A stretch of DNA of 64,000 nt. Origin: JAXLQL01 sp046331625. Its GTDB lineage: Bacteria > Acidobacteriota > Terriglobia > Bryobacterales > Bryobacteraceae. Position 1 is the stretch's first letter. The number at the start of each line of letters is the position of its first letter. The stretch covers positions 62,001 to 126,000 of the forward strand of contig JAXLQL010000011.1 in NCBI GenBank assembly GCA_046331625.1, given 5' to 3'. Positions 48,168 to 56,945 of this stretch are shown piece by piece. Below the pieces are notes generated by a model that made no database searches, was not told the DNA's origin, and saw only the letters and a program-made list of their open reading frames with translations. The position numbers and the translations under genes were made by a program.

Positions 48168-50075
48168 TCACGCTGGTCTGAGTTTTTCGATCGCCCCTAC
48201 GGCGGCGGGATTTTCGAGGGCGGTGAGGTCTCCAGGATTTTCGCCGAGGTACGCAGCGCGGATCACGCGCCGCATGATCTTCGCATTGCGCGTCTTGGGA
48301 ATCGCATCGACGAAATGCACGCGCTCGGGCCGGAGCGGTTTGCCGAGCGCGTCAGCCACGCACTGCTTCAACTCGGCTGCGAGCGCATCGTCATGTCGAG
48401 CCGCGATGCAGAAGGCGACCATCGCCGTGCCCTTCAACTCATCCGGGATACCGATCACGGCTGCTTCGCGCACGTCGGGATGGTCCACCAGCACCGATTC
48501 CACCTCCGCCGGGCCCACGCGCTTGCCCGCGATCTTCAGCGTGTCATCGCTGCGGCCGAGGATGAACCAGTGGCCGTCATCGTCGATCTGGGCCCAATCT
48601 CCATGCACCCACATTCCGGGAAATCGCGACCAATAGGTCGCCAGGTAACGCTCGGGATCTTTCCAGAATCCGCGTGCCTGGCCGATCCAGGGTTGGCGGA
48701 TCACGAGTTCGCCCACGCTGCCGCGCACGGAGTTGCCGTGGTCGTCCACGACATCGGCGGCGATGCCGAGACAAGGCGCGGCGAGTCCGCAGGGCTTGAT
48801 GGGCAGCACGGGATAGTTGCAGAGGATGCCGCCCGAGCACTCGGTGCCGCCCGAGTAGTTGATGATCGGAATGCGGCGCTGGGCGACATTGTCGAAAAGC
48901 CACCACCATGGATCGGGATTCCAGGGCTCGCCTGTGGAGCCGAGCATGCGGAGCGCCGAGAGGTCGTGGCGGCGCGGCAGTTCGCCGCCGTGCTCGATGA
49001 GCGCCCGCACGAGCGTGGGCGAAATGCCGAGCATCGTCACGCGGTGACGAGCGCAGCAGTCCCAGAGGCGATCCGGGGCGGGGAAGTCCGGCGCGCCGTC
49101 ATAGAGCACCAGCGTGGCGCCGAGCACGAGCGCGCCATAGATCAGCCACGGACCCATCATCCAGCCGATGTCGGTGATCCAGGAGACGCGGTCGCCGGGG
49201 CGGATGTCGAAGTTGAGGGCCATGTCCTGCGCGGATTTCACCGGGAATCCGCAGTGCGTGTGGAGGATGCCCTTGGGCTTACCCGTGGTGCCCGAGGTGT
49301 AGATCGCGATCAGCGGATCTTCGGCGGAGGTCAAGTGCAGCGAGGAGTCTGAGCCCGCGGCCAGCATTTCATCCCAGAACAAATCGCGGCCCTTATGTAT
49401 CGGGACCGAGGCGCCGGTGCGGCGCACCACGATGACGTTCCGGACCGAGGGGCAGTTGGCGACTGCCTGATCCACCGCGGCCTTCGAGGCGATGGGCCGG
49501 CCCCGGCGCGGGAATGCATCGCAGGTGATGACAGCTTTGGCTTCGAGGTCGCGCAGGCGGCTCTCGATTGCCGCCGGACCGAAGCCGGTGAACAACGGCG
49601 CAGCCACGGCTCCGATGCGCGCCAGCGCCATGAGCGAGATCACCACTTCGGGCGACATGGGCAGGTGAACTCCGACAGCGTCGCCCGGTCCAATGCCGAG
49701 GGCGCGCAAGCCGCCCGCGCAGCGGGAGACCTGGGACTCGAGATCGGCCCAGGAGAGTTCTCGCGTAACGCCCTCCTCGCCTTCCCAGACGATCGCCGTG
49801 CCCTGGCGCGGTTTCAGGCATGAACTGGATATATTGAGTCCACCGCCCACGCACCATTGGGGCCACTCGATTCCCCGGCTGAGGTCGAGCACGGTTTCGT
49901 ACGGCCGGTGGAATTCGATTTCGAGGAAGCGGAGCAGGTGATCCGTGAACCATGCCGGCTCCGATGCGGATCGGCGCAGGAGTTCCTCGAAGCTCGCGCA
50001 GCCACACTGCTTCTGAAACGCGGTAACCCGCGCTGCGGCCACCATCTCGGGCGTTGGCTGCCAGGGGAAGCTCAT
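48168..50075 (-). CDS. acyl-CoA synthetase, acetoacetyl-/acetyl-CoA synthetase type
   Basis: A 635-residue AMP-forming ligase. An acetyl-CoA-synthetase-like N-terminal extension (FEELLRRSASEPAWFTDHLLRFLEIEFHRPYETVLDLS) precedes the AMP loop PLIAIYTSGTTGKPKGILHTHCG, A5-like INYSGGTECSGGI, the hinge ILGRSDDTLKIAGKRVGPAEVE, and the catalytic Lys in PKTRNAKIMRRVIRAAY. The family makes acyl-CoA from short acids. In this operon the natural substrate would be acetoacetate released by fahA; propionate or acetate cannot be excluded. ATG 50075 overlaps the gntR stop (ATGA). Confidence 0.88.
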   Translation of the reverse strand: MSFPWQPTPEMVAAARVTAFQKQCGCASFEELLRRSASEPAWFTDHLLRFLEIEFHRPYETVLDLSRGIEWPQWCVGGGLNISSSCLKPRQGTAIVWEGEEGVTRELSWADLESQVSRCAGGLRALGIGPGDAVGVHLPMSPEVVISLMALARIGAVAAPLFTGFGPAAIESRLRDLEAKAVITCDAFPRRGRPIASKAAVDQAVANCPSVRNVIVVRRTGASVPIHKGRDLFWDEMLAAGSDSSLHLTSAEDPLIAIYTSGTTGKPKGILHTHCGFPVKSAQDMALNFDIRPGDRVSWITDIGWMMGPWLIYGALVLGATLVLYDGAPDFPAPDRLWDCCARHRVTMLGISPTLVRALIEHGGELPRRHDLSALRMLGSTGEPWNPDPWWWLFDNVAQRRIPIINYSGGTECSGGILCNYPVLPIKPCGLAAPCLGIAADVVDDHGNSVRGSVGELVIRQPWIGQARGFWKDPERYLATYWSRFPGMWVHGDWAQIDDDGHWFILGRSDDTLKIAGKRVGPAEVESVLVDHPDVREAAVIGIPDELKGTAMVAFCIAARHDDALAAELKQCVADALGKPLRPERVHFVDAIPKTRNAKIMRRVIRAAYLGENPGDLTALENPAAVGAIEKLRPA

Positions 50076-50785
50076 TTGAAGCGATCTCCCACCCGCGACA
50101 ACGCGGAGGTGGGCGTGGCCCACAGGTCGCGACCCAACACGTTGAGTTGGCCTTGCGTGATGTCGTTGACTACTGCGTCATGCGCGGCCTTGGCATCGCC
50201 TTTGCGCAGTGCCGCGACGATCGGCCGCAGGTGGTCCTCGGCGTCTTTCTCCGGTGCCGACGATGATCGCACAACGAGATGAAAGAGCCGCGTGGAGCGC
50301 TCGAGCACGCCGCGAAGCAGCGATTCGAGCTCGCGATTGCGGGCCATGCGGGCGATCTGGAGGTGGAACGCGGTGTTGCTCTCGATGAACGGCTCCACGT
50401 CGTCACGATTGCGGGCGAGCGCGAGCGTCTGCTTGTAAAGGCGGTCGATCTCAGTCACCTCGGCAGGTTCGCCGCGCTTGGCGGCAAGCTCCGCGGCCAC
50501 GCCTTCGAGGATGAGGCGGGTCTCGAGCAGGTCACGCACGGTGCGAAAGCTCATCTCCGGTACATAGTACCCCCGGCGCGGGACCACTTCGAGGAGTTGC
50601 TCGTTGTGGAGCCGGTTGCAGGCCTCCCGGAATGGGGTCCGGCCGATCTGGAATCGCGAGGTAATGTCGGCTTCGCTGAGAAAGGCGCCTTCCGCGAACT
50701 CGCCGCGGAGGATGGCTCGCTTGATCGCCTCGTAGGCGCGGTCGGCGAGCGTACCTGGTGTAGACGACTTCTTCTTGGCAGCCAT
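50072..50785 (-). CDS. GntR-family (FadR/FCD) transcriptional regulator
   Basis: A 237-residue regulator. The N-terminal winged helix is LADRAYEAIKRAILRGEFAEGAFLSEADITSRFQIGRTPFREACNRLHNEQLLEVVPRRGYYV, and the C-terminal FCD effector domain contains RLILEGVAAELAAKRG and FIESNTAFHLQIARMARNREL with the metal-binding Asp/His pattern. First gene of the minus-strand catabolic operon and divergent from the plus-strand aminotransferase/hppD/phhA operon, so it probably controls both from the 69-base gap. The effector may be an aromatic acid of the pathway; not shown. Confidence 0.88.
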   Translation of the reverse strand: MAAKKKSSTPGTLADRAYEAIKRAILRGEFAEGAFLSEADITSRFQIGRTPFREACNRLHNEQLLEVVPRRGYYVPEMSFRTVRDLLETRLILEGVAAELAAKRGEPAEVTEIDRLYKQTLALARNRDDVEPFIESNTAFHLQIARMARNRELESLLRGVLERSTRLFHLVVRSSSAPEKDAEDHLRPIVAALRKGDAKAAHDAVVNDITQGQLNVLGRDLWATPTSALSRVGDRFK

Positions 50786-50826
50786 GAGATCAGGCTAACA
50801 GGGGTATGGACAACTGCAAATATATG

Positions 50827-50838
50827 TAGGATATACTA
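50827..50838. promoter_or_regulatory. candidate GntR operator between divergent operons
   Basis: TAGGATATACTA is a 12-base palindrome with one mismatched pair of positions (10 of 12 symmetric), lying in the AT-rich gap between gntR and the aminotransferase gene. It overlaps TATACT, a good -10 for the plus-strand operon (17 bases before ATG 50855). A dimeric FadR-type repressor bound here would block both promoters. Confidence 0.5.
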
Positions 50839-50854
50839 TACGTGGATAGCAAGT

Positions 50855-51958
50855 ATGCCTCTGGGTCCGCAATACATCGCCAGCCTGAAGCCCTATGAGC
50901 CAGGGCTCGACGCCGAAACCGTGCGCCGCCGCTTCGGAGTGGAAGGCGCGATCAAGCTTTCGTCGAACGAGAATCCGCTGGGCGTCTCGCCACTGGCAGT
51001 GGAGCGGATGCAGCAGGCGCTCGCCGGATCGTTCCGCTATCCGAGCGGAGGCCGCCTGCTGCGCGAGCGCCTGGCCGAGCAGTTCGAACTGAAGCTCGAG
51101 AACGTCATCGCGGGCTCCGGGTCCGAAGGGATCATGGCCAACATCGTCCGCACGTTCCTGTGCGATGACGACGAAGTGCTGACCACCGAAGGTACCTTTC
51201 CTGGGTTCCGAGTATTAGTGGAAGGGCGCGGCGTGGCCTATCGCACCGTGCCGTATAGCAACTGGACCTTCCACCTGCCCGCCCTCGCGGCCGCCGTTAC
51301 CGAGAAGACGAAGCTGATCTATCTCGCCAATCCCAACAACCCGACCGGCACCATCTTCACCCGCCAGCAGTTCGCTGCCTTCCATGCGCAAGTGCCTTCG
51401 CGCGTGCTGATCATCCTCGACGAGGCGTACTTCGAGTTCGCCAAAGACGACCCCGCCTACCCGGACTCGATGCACTACCGGCATGACAACGTCATCACGC
51501 TGCGTACCTTCTCGAAGGCGTATGGACTGGCTTCAGCGCGCATCGGCTACGGCTTCGCGCATGAGGATCTGATCGCTTCGCTGCTCAAGGTGAAACTGCC
51601 GTTCGAGCCGAGCGGCATTTCCGAAGCGGGCGCGCGGGGAGCGCTCGACGATCGCGAGTTCCTCCACCGCACGCTCGAGAACAACGCCCGCGGACTCCGC
51701 ACGCTCACGGCAGGATTGCGCGAGATCGGGATCGAAGCGCCCGTGTCGCACGCGAACTTCGTGATGGCGCTGCTCGACTCGCCTGCACATGCGAAACAAG
51801 TTTTCGAAGATTTGTTGCGGCAGGGCGTGATCGTGCGCCCCCTCGGGAGCTTCGGCTTGCCGCAGTGTTTGCGAATTTCCGTGGGAACCCCAAAGGAGAA
51901 TGAACGATGCGTGGAATCCTTCGCCCGGGTGTGCAGCTTGGAACCGGCGTTGCGCTGA
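50855..51958 (+). CDS. aminotransferase class I/II, HisC-like (probable tyrosine aminotransferase)
   Basis: A 367-residue PLP enzyme of the histidinol-phosphate/aromatic aminotransferase group. Motifs: KLSSNENPLGVSPLAVERMQ (substrate loop), YLANPNNPTGTIFTRQQF (Asn binding PLP), LIILDEAYFEFAKDDP (Asp), and TFSKAYGLASARIGYG with the PLP Lys, plus the C-terminal Arg in PLGSFGLPQCLRISVGT. HisC-like enzymes often act on aromatic amino acids. First gene of an operon with hppD and phhA and no other his genes, so transamination of Tyr to 4-hydroxyphenylpyruvate is the natural role. ATG 50855 has no Shine-Dalgarno; the longer frame to 50279 is a shadow of gntR. Confidence 0.85.
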   Translation: MPLGPQYIASLKPYEPGLDAETVRRRFGVEGAIKLSSNENPLGVSPLAVERMQQALAGSFRYPSGGRLLRERLAEQFELKLENVIAGSGSEGIMANIVRTFLCDDDEVLTTEGTFPGFRVLVEGRGVAYRTVPYSNWTFHLPALAAAVTEKTKLIYLANPNNPTGTIFTRQQFAAFHAQVPSRVLIILDEAYFEFAKDDPAYPDSMHYRHDNVITLRTFSKAYGLASARIGYGFAHEDLIASLLKVKLPFEPSGISEAGARGALDDREFLHRTLENNARGLRTLTAGLREIGIEAPVSHANFVMALLDSPAHAKQVFEDLLRQGVIVRPLGSFGLPQCLRISVGTPKENERCVESFARVCSLEPALR

Positions 51959-53065
51959 GCCTTCCTCTCGAGCGGGACTTTCTTCCGCTCACCGGAGTGG
52001 ACCACGTGGAGCTCTACGTGGGCAACGCCAAGCAGGCGGCCTACTTCTATCGCGCCGCGCTCGGGTTTCGGCTCGCGGCTTATCGCGGACTCGAAACCGG
52101 CTCTCGCGATCGCGTGAGCTACGTGCTCGAGCAGGGGCGGATCCGGCTGGTGCTGACGTCACCGCTCGGCTCGTTCAATGAAGTCGCTGGACATGTGCTG
52201 CGCCATGGCGACGGCGTGCGGGCGATCGCGCTTGGCGTAGACGACGCCGAGTCAGCGTGGCGCGAGACCACGCAGCGCGGCGCTGTCAGCGTGCAGCCGC
52301 CCACCGTGCTTCGCGACGCGGCGGGCCGGGTGAAGGTCGCCTCGATCGCCGCCTATGGCGACGTGATCCACACCTTCGTGGAGCGCGGCGAATACGGCGG
52401 TACGTTTCTCCCCGAGTTCGAGCCGGTGACGGAGCCCGATGCGGTCGCTCGGCCGGTTGGGCTGCTCAACATCGATCACATGGTGGGCAACGTAGGCTGG
52501 GGCGAAATGAACCACTGGGTGGAGTTCTACGAGAAGGTCATGGGCTTCCGCCTTTACCAGCATTTCGACGACCACGACATCAGCACCGAGTACTCGGCTC
52601 TCATGTCGAAAGTGATGGCGGGCGGCAACGGACGTGTGAAGTTTCCGATCAACGAACCGGCCCAGGGGCGGCGCAAGTCGCAGATCGAGGAGTACCTCGA
52701 GTTCAACGGCGGTCCGGGCGTGCAACATATCGCGATGACTACGGTAGAACATCATCGAAACGGTGACGCGGCTGAAGGAACAAGGCATCGAGTTCCTGAC
52801 CGTGCCTGCGGCTTACTACGAGGATCTGCTGCGCCGCGTGGGTCCGATTTCCGAACCCGTCGACAACCTGGCCGAACTCGGGATCCTGGTGGATCGCGAT
52901 GACGAAGGCTACATGCTCCAGATCTTCACCAAGCCCGTGGAGGATCGGCCCACGATGTTCTTCGAGATCATCCAGCGCAAGGGCGGTCGCAGCTTCGGCA
53001 AAGGCAATTTCAAGGCGCTGTTCGAATCCATCGAGCGCGAACAGGCGCGTCGCGGAAACTTGTAG
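51907..53065 (+). pseudogene. hppD: 4-hydroxyphenylpyruvate dioxygenase gene with a one-base frameshift
   Basis: The two halves together give a full 385-residue HPPD. The first frame (ATG 51907, AAAGGAG 8 bases upstream, overlapping the aminotransferase gene by 52 bases) supplies the two VOC-fold modules: DHVELYVGNAKQAAYFYRAA, LLNIDHMVGNVGWGEMNHWV with the first iron His, and GVQHIAMTT with the second. Right after it the frame breaks; one frame over it continues NIIETVTRLKEQGIEFLTVP and ends with MLQIFTKPVEDRPTMFFEII, whose Glu is the third iron ligand. Removing a single T at 52745 joins them as TTENIIET. The rest of the pathway is intact, so a sequencing error is as likely as a true mutation. 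Confidence 0.9.
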
Positions 53066-53073
53066 GAGCGCGT

Positions 53074-53973
53074 ATGTTCATCGAGCAGCGGTATGAGCGA
53101 TACACGGCGCAGGATCACGAGACCTGGCGAGCGCTCTACGCCCGGATGCTGCCGCTGTGGCGAGCACACGCGACGCCGCGGTTCCTGGCCGGGCTCGAAT
53201 CGCTGGCGCTGGATCCGAACGCAGTTCCGCGCCTGGAAGACGTGAACCGCTTCCTGCATTGCCGCACGGGATTCCGCTCGCGAGCCGTGGGTGGATACGT
53301 GCCGGCGTTTCACTTCTTCGATTGCCTGCGGCAAAGAATCTTCCCCACGACGATCACCGTCCGTCCTCCAGAGCAGATCGACTACCTGCCCGAGCCCGAC
53401 ATCTTCCACGATCTTGCCGGTCACGTGCCGATGCACGCCGATCCCGTATTCGCGGATGTGTTAGCGCGATTCGGCGAGTGCGCGATCCACGCGGCTGAGG
53501 GGCCCCGAGAAGTGCTGGCCAGCAGGATCCGCGCGATGGCGCGATTCTTCTGGTTCACCATCGAATTCGGATTGATGGAGACTTCGGCGGGCATGAAGGT
53601 CTACGGCAGCGGATTGCTGTCGAGCCACGGCGAGATCGTACATGCGGTGGAGTCGAGCGAAGTGAAACGCCGGCCTCTCGACCTCGAGCAAGTAGTGAAT
53701 CAGCCATTCGACATTGATCGCTATCAGCCACTTCTCTACGTCGTCCGTGGGTTCGAGCATCTCTACGAAGAAGTGAGCCGGCTGGAACAGTGGATGAAGC
53801 TGGGAAGGTTGGATCGCGTAGCGGGCGGGAATCCGGAAGTGTCTGCAGAGGACTTGGAAAGTTTCGCTGGGTCAGGGGTACCGGAGGCCGGGGGAGCAGT
53901 GTCCCCCGGCCGGATTCCGGACTCATGCCGTCGTATGGCGCCTCCCGAAATCGTGGAGGCTTGTTTGAATTGA
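53074..53973 (+). CDS. phhA: phenylalanine 4-monooxygenase
   Basis: A 299-residue aromatic amino acid hydroxylase (monomeric bacterial type) converting Phe to Tyr with tetrahydrobiopterin. Iron ligands are His112 and His117 in PDIFHDLAGHVPMHADP and Glu164 in FFWFTIEFGLM; SAGMKVYGSGLLSSHGEIVHAVES is the conserved active-site strand. Residues beyond about 275 look unnatural (SGVPEAGGAVSPGRIPDS): they are encoded by a perfect 10-bp GC hairpin and flank, so the original stop may have been lost or displaced by a repeat. The gene starts 9 bases after hppD with GTAGGAG as Shine-Dalgarno. Confidence 0.93.
   Translation: MFIEQRYERYTAQDHETWRALYARMLPLWRAHATPRFLAGLESLALDPNAVPRLEDVNRFLHCRTGFRSRAVGGYVPAFHFFDCLRQRIFPTTITVRPPEQIDYLPEPDIFHDLAGHVPMHADPVFADVLARFGECAIHAAEGPREVLASRIRAMARFFWFTIEFGLMETSAGMKVYGSGLLSSHGEIVHAVESSEVKRRPLDLEQVVNQPFDIDRYQPLLYVVRGFEHLYEEVSRLEQWMKLGRLDRVAGGNPEVSAEDLESFAGSGVPEAGGAVSPGRIPDSCRRMAPPEIVEACLN
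53886..53911. repeat. perfect 10-bp hairpin inside the 3' end of phhA
   Basis: GGCCGGGGGA and TCCCCCGGCC pair exactly around GCAGTG. It lies 62 bases before the phhA stop and could act as a transcription-end or mRNA-stabilising structure for the operon, or be an inserted palindromic unit that extended the reading frame. Confidence 0.6.
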
Positions 53974-54022
53974 GACGTGCGCTGTTTACGCACGAATCAG
54001 CTTCGCCCGTGAGGGCGGCCGA

Positions 54023-54079
54023 TTAGAACAGCGACGGAGGCGGCGGCCAGATAATGATGATATCGTCGTCGTCACCCAT
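54023..54079 (-). CDS. micro-ORF peptide MGDDDDIIIIWPPPPSLF
   Basis: An 18-residue peptide encoded divergently from the TPR-CHAT gene. Its ATG at 54079 follows a strong Shine-Dalgarno (GAGAGGAG, about 8 bases away), and TAA is at 54025-54023. The sequence is highly ordered: four Asp, four Ile, Trp, four Pro, then Ser-Leu-Phe. Different codons encode the repeated residues (for example GAC/GAT and ATC/ATT), which argues against a simple nucleotide repeat and for selection on the peptide. It could be a peptide partner or substrate of the CHAT protease, or an independent signal. No family is known to me. Confidence 0.5.
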   Translation of the reverse strand: MGDDDDIIIIWPPPPSLF

Positions 54080-54226
54080 GACTGTTTCTCCTCTCGTGAA
54101 TTCGAGTTCGCCGCGCCGGTAAGCTCGGCTGCCTCTGATCCCACGTTATCGGGCGAGCGTACTTTCCATGCAAAATCGTTTCCGCCAACGCCATGATTCA
54201 AAAGGCAGATAATTTTTTTCCAATAC

Positions 54227-56650
54227 ATGATACGATCGAATCTCCGGATCTTCATGCATCAATGGAAGACCTGGGCGGCGGCCGCTGTGCTGCTGTTCCT
54301 GGGCGCTGGGCGGGCGCCGCAACTCACTGAAACCACAAAGCAAACGATCCCGCGGGCAGAGCAGGACGCCTGGCGGGTGGCACTGCGGTTGTCATACCAG
54401 GCAGGCCAAAGAAAGGACTATCGGGCCGCGCTTGACGCGTTGGAGTCCGCTCGCAAGTTCGCCGCCGTTTATCCCGGCGACAAGCTTGCCGCGCTCACCT
54501 GGATGTACGAGGGCAACGCGCTTGCCGCGCAACTCCGCTTTGCCGGTGCGATGAATGCCTACGGCGAGGCGCGAACCGCGGCGGTACGCGCCGGGGATCG
54601 CGAGATGACGGCGGTCGCATCGCACAACCTTTCCTCGATATATACGGCCCTGATTTCTCAAGAAGACGCGCAGCAATGGACCGAATCCATGCGGCGTGAC
54701 TTGGCCGCGCTGCGGCAATCCGAAGGCGAGCCATGGATGCGAATCCCGATGCTGCTGCAACAAGCGCGAGCCGCTTCGCGTAAGCAGGACTTCGAGTCCG
54801 CTCGGCGCTACTTCGGCGAGGCTTTCCTCAACACCGCGCTCACTGACCAACCGCAGTACGAAGCCACTGCCCTCGAGTGGCTGGGCGTGGAGCGCTACCT
54901 GGCGAAGGACTACCGCGGCGCCGAGGACGCGCTGTCGAACGCATTCCGGATCCGGCGCTTGTCGAAAGACGGGTCGCTCGTCTCGGTGGCGCGGGCGCTC
55001 AGCAATGTGTTCCTCGACACCGGGCGCACGCGCGAGGCGCTCACCATGGCCGAGTTGGCGTTGCGCTCGGCGGCCCGGGGGCAATCGGGATATCTCCACT
55101 TCTGGTCTTGCCTCCGCACACGCGCCCGCGCGCTTTGGGAACTGGGCAAGAAAGACGAAGCCATCGCCGACCTGAAGCGAGCGGCCCAGTCGCCGCACCT
55201 GCGCGAACTGCCCGCGGACAGTTTGCGCATCGCGACAGTGGCCGGCTGGCACCGCCTCTTCGAGATGCTGGTGGACCTCACCGCGCGGCGATATTCGGAG
55301 ACGGGCGACCGGCGATACCTGCTCGATTCGCTCGCGGCCGCTGACGCTGATCGGGCCTTTGCGTTGCGACAGGCGTCGGCGAAACCGGCTCTCCCCGAAT
55401 CCCATTGGCCGTTACTGACGCAGTACCAGGATGTCTACCGGCGCCTCTACGTTTCCGATTCGCCCGAAGCCCGCGAACAACTGCGCGAGATCCGGCAACG
55501 ATTGACGGCTGCTGAAACCCAGGCCTCTCCGATTGCGGTACCGGCTCCGGAAGTCGGAGCGGAGAAATTGGGAGCCCTCGGTGTTGACCGGGATCAGGCG
55601 GTGATCGTCTTTTACGCCGCTCCAGACCGGCTCTACCGCTGGTCGCGCGCTTCGGGAGAGCCTTGGCGGCTGGATGCCCTGCCCGCGCCGCAGCCTCTGT
55701 TCGATTCTGCCCGCGATTACTCGGCGGGCCTCGCCAGAGGTGAGTGGAACGCGACTCTCGGCGCCGGCCTCTATCGCGGACTGTTCGGTACCCTCCCTTC
55801 GGCCGCCGGATCCGCCGGAGAATGGCTGGTGGTCCCCGACGACGAACTGTTCCGGCTACCGTTTTCGACCCTTGCCGCCGATGGCGCCTCGGGGCGATTC
55901 CTGCTCGATGATCACGCTGTCCGCGTGTTGCCCGGGTTGTGGGCGCTCGATTCCTCTCGGGGCGGCGAATCGCCGCGCACGTTGTTCGCGGGCGTTGGCG
56001 ACGCGGTCTACAATATCGGCGACCCGCGCGTAGCAGACCGTGTGGCTGGCTTCAAATCATCGCATGGCGACAACCCAATGCTCGAACTGGCTCGCTTGCC
56101 TGGTACCGGCAGAGAATTGCTAGCGGCATCGAAGGCATGGCCCGGGCAGACGCTGTTGCTTACGGGAATCGACGCAAGCTCTTCGAAGCTCGAAGCGGCG
56201 CTTGCCGGTCAGCCGGCGGTGGTTCATCTGGCCACGCACGTACTGCCTGCTCCGGATGACGAGCGGGAGAGCTTGCTCGCTCTGAGCTTGGATGGCTCCG
56301 GCGCGCCCGAGTTCATCGGACCCGCCTGGATCTCCGCCCGCAGAGTCCCTGGATCGCTTGTCGTGATGAGCGGATGCAGGTCCGCGAGCGGGAAGATCCG
56401 CCCGGGTGAGGGGCTGCTGGGGCTGACGCGCGCTTGGCTCTATGCCGGAGCTCGGAACGTTGTTGCAACGCACTGGCCCTTGCTTGACGATTCGGGCGAG
56501 TTCTGGGAGCAGTTCTATCGCAGCTTGGGGGAAACCGGATCACCCACCCGAGCTCTCCGGTTTGCCCAGAGGTGGTTGCGGGCGCAGGCGCAGTGGCGCG
56601 AGAGGCCCACACAGTGGGGTGCGTACTTCGTCGTCAGCCAGGGGGGCTGA
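54227..56650 (+). CDS. TPR-CHAT domain protein (caspase-like peptidase fold)
   Basis: An 807-residue protein. A signal-like segment (TWAAAAVLLFLGAG) is followed by about 350 residues of tetratricopeptide-like helices (YQAGQRKDYRAALDALESARKFA, AATALEWLGVERYLAKDYRGAEDAL region, LSNVFLDTGRTREALTMAELALRSA), then a linker and the C-terminal CHAT domain. The His/Cys dyad is at about His671 in VVHLATHVLPAPDD and Cys717 in VVMSGCRSASGKIRPGEGLLGLTRAW; the ending GARNVVATHWPLLDDSGEFW is typical. CHAT proteins are proteases or their relatives in bacterial defence and signalling. ATG 54227 is used; ATG 54254 is equally possible. Followed by the ECF sigma and anti-sigma genes in the same direction. Confidence 0.88.
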   Translation: MIRSNLRIFMHQWKTWAAAAVLLFLGAGRAPQLTETTKQTIPRAEQDAWRVALRLSYQAGQRKDYRAALDALESARKFAAVYPGDKLAALTWMYEGNALAAQLRFAGAMNAYGEARTAAVRAGDREMTAVASHNLSSIYTALISQEDAQQWTESMRRDLAALRQSEGEPWMRIPMLLQQARAASRKQDFESARRYFGEAFLNTALTDQPQYEATALEWLGVERYLAKDYRGAEDALSNAFRIRRLSKDGSLVSVARALSNVFLDTGRTREALTMAELALRSAARGQSGYLHFWSCLRTRARALWELGKKDEAIADLKRAAQSPHLRELPADSLRIATVAGWHRLFEMLVDLTARRYSETGDRRYLLDSLAAADADRAFALRQASAKPALPESHWPLLTQYQDVYRRLYVSDSPEAREQLREIRQRLTAAETQASPIAVPAPEVGAEKLGALGVDRDQAVIVFYAAPDRLYRWSRASGEPWRLDALPAPQPLFDSARDYSAGLARGEWNATLGAGLYRGLFGTLPSAAGSAGEWLVVPDDELFRLPFSTLAADGASGRFLLDDHAVRVLPGLWALDSSRGGESPRTLFAGVGDAVYNIGDPRVADRVAGFKSSHGDNPMLELARLPGTGRELLAASKAWPGQTLLLTGIDASSSKLEAALAGQPAVVHLATHVLPAPDDERESLLALSLDGSGAPEFIGPAWISARRVPGSLVVMSGCRSASGKIRPGEGLLGLTRAWLYAGARNVVATHWPLLDDSGEFWEQFYRSLGETGSPTRALRFAQRWLRAQAQWRERPTQWGAYFVVSQGG

Positions 56651-56687
56651 GTCCCTCAAAGAGGGGAATTGCCCCCTGACAGAATAC

Positions 56688-56743
56688 CTAGGTATGATGG
56701 CCGCAAGACACCTAGTACTACTAGGACCGCTAGAGGGATCTAG
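56688..56743. promoter_or_regulatory. CTAG-dense palindromic region upstream of the sigma factor gene
   Basis: Five CTAG tetramers occur at 56688, 56712, 56721, 56730 and 56740, within 56 bases, in three nested palindromes: ATACCTAGGTAT, CCTAGTACTACTAGG and CTAGA-ggga-TCTAG. The stretch between the CHAT stop and the sigma factor start has no gene. It may be an operator array for autoregulation or an insertion hot spot for CTAG-targeting elements. Confidence 0.5.
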
Positions 56744-56945
56744 CCCTATTGAGGCCGAACCTGGACCTCAGCCCCCATTTGCGGGACACCAATCTTCGGT
56801 TAGTGTCAATGAAATTATTGCGTTCCTACTCTGCCCGTCCGGCGATAGCGTCTATTTTCGCCGGCCTGGCCCGGCGGCGTCCAGCCTTCGGAATGCTCCA
56901 AGGTACAGAAAACACGCGGCGAGGCCAGCGATGGAGGCGATAGTC

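Noticed and set aside
50279..50854. Aminotransferase extended upstream to 50279
   Set aside because: The extension is antisense to gntR; homology starts right after ATG 50855.
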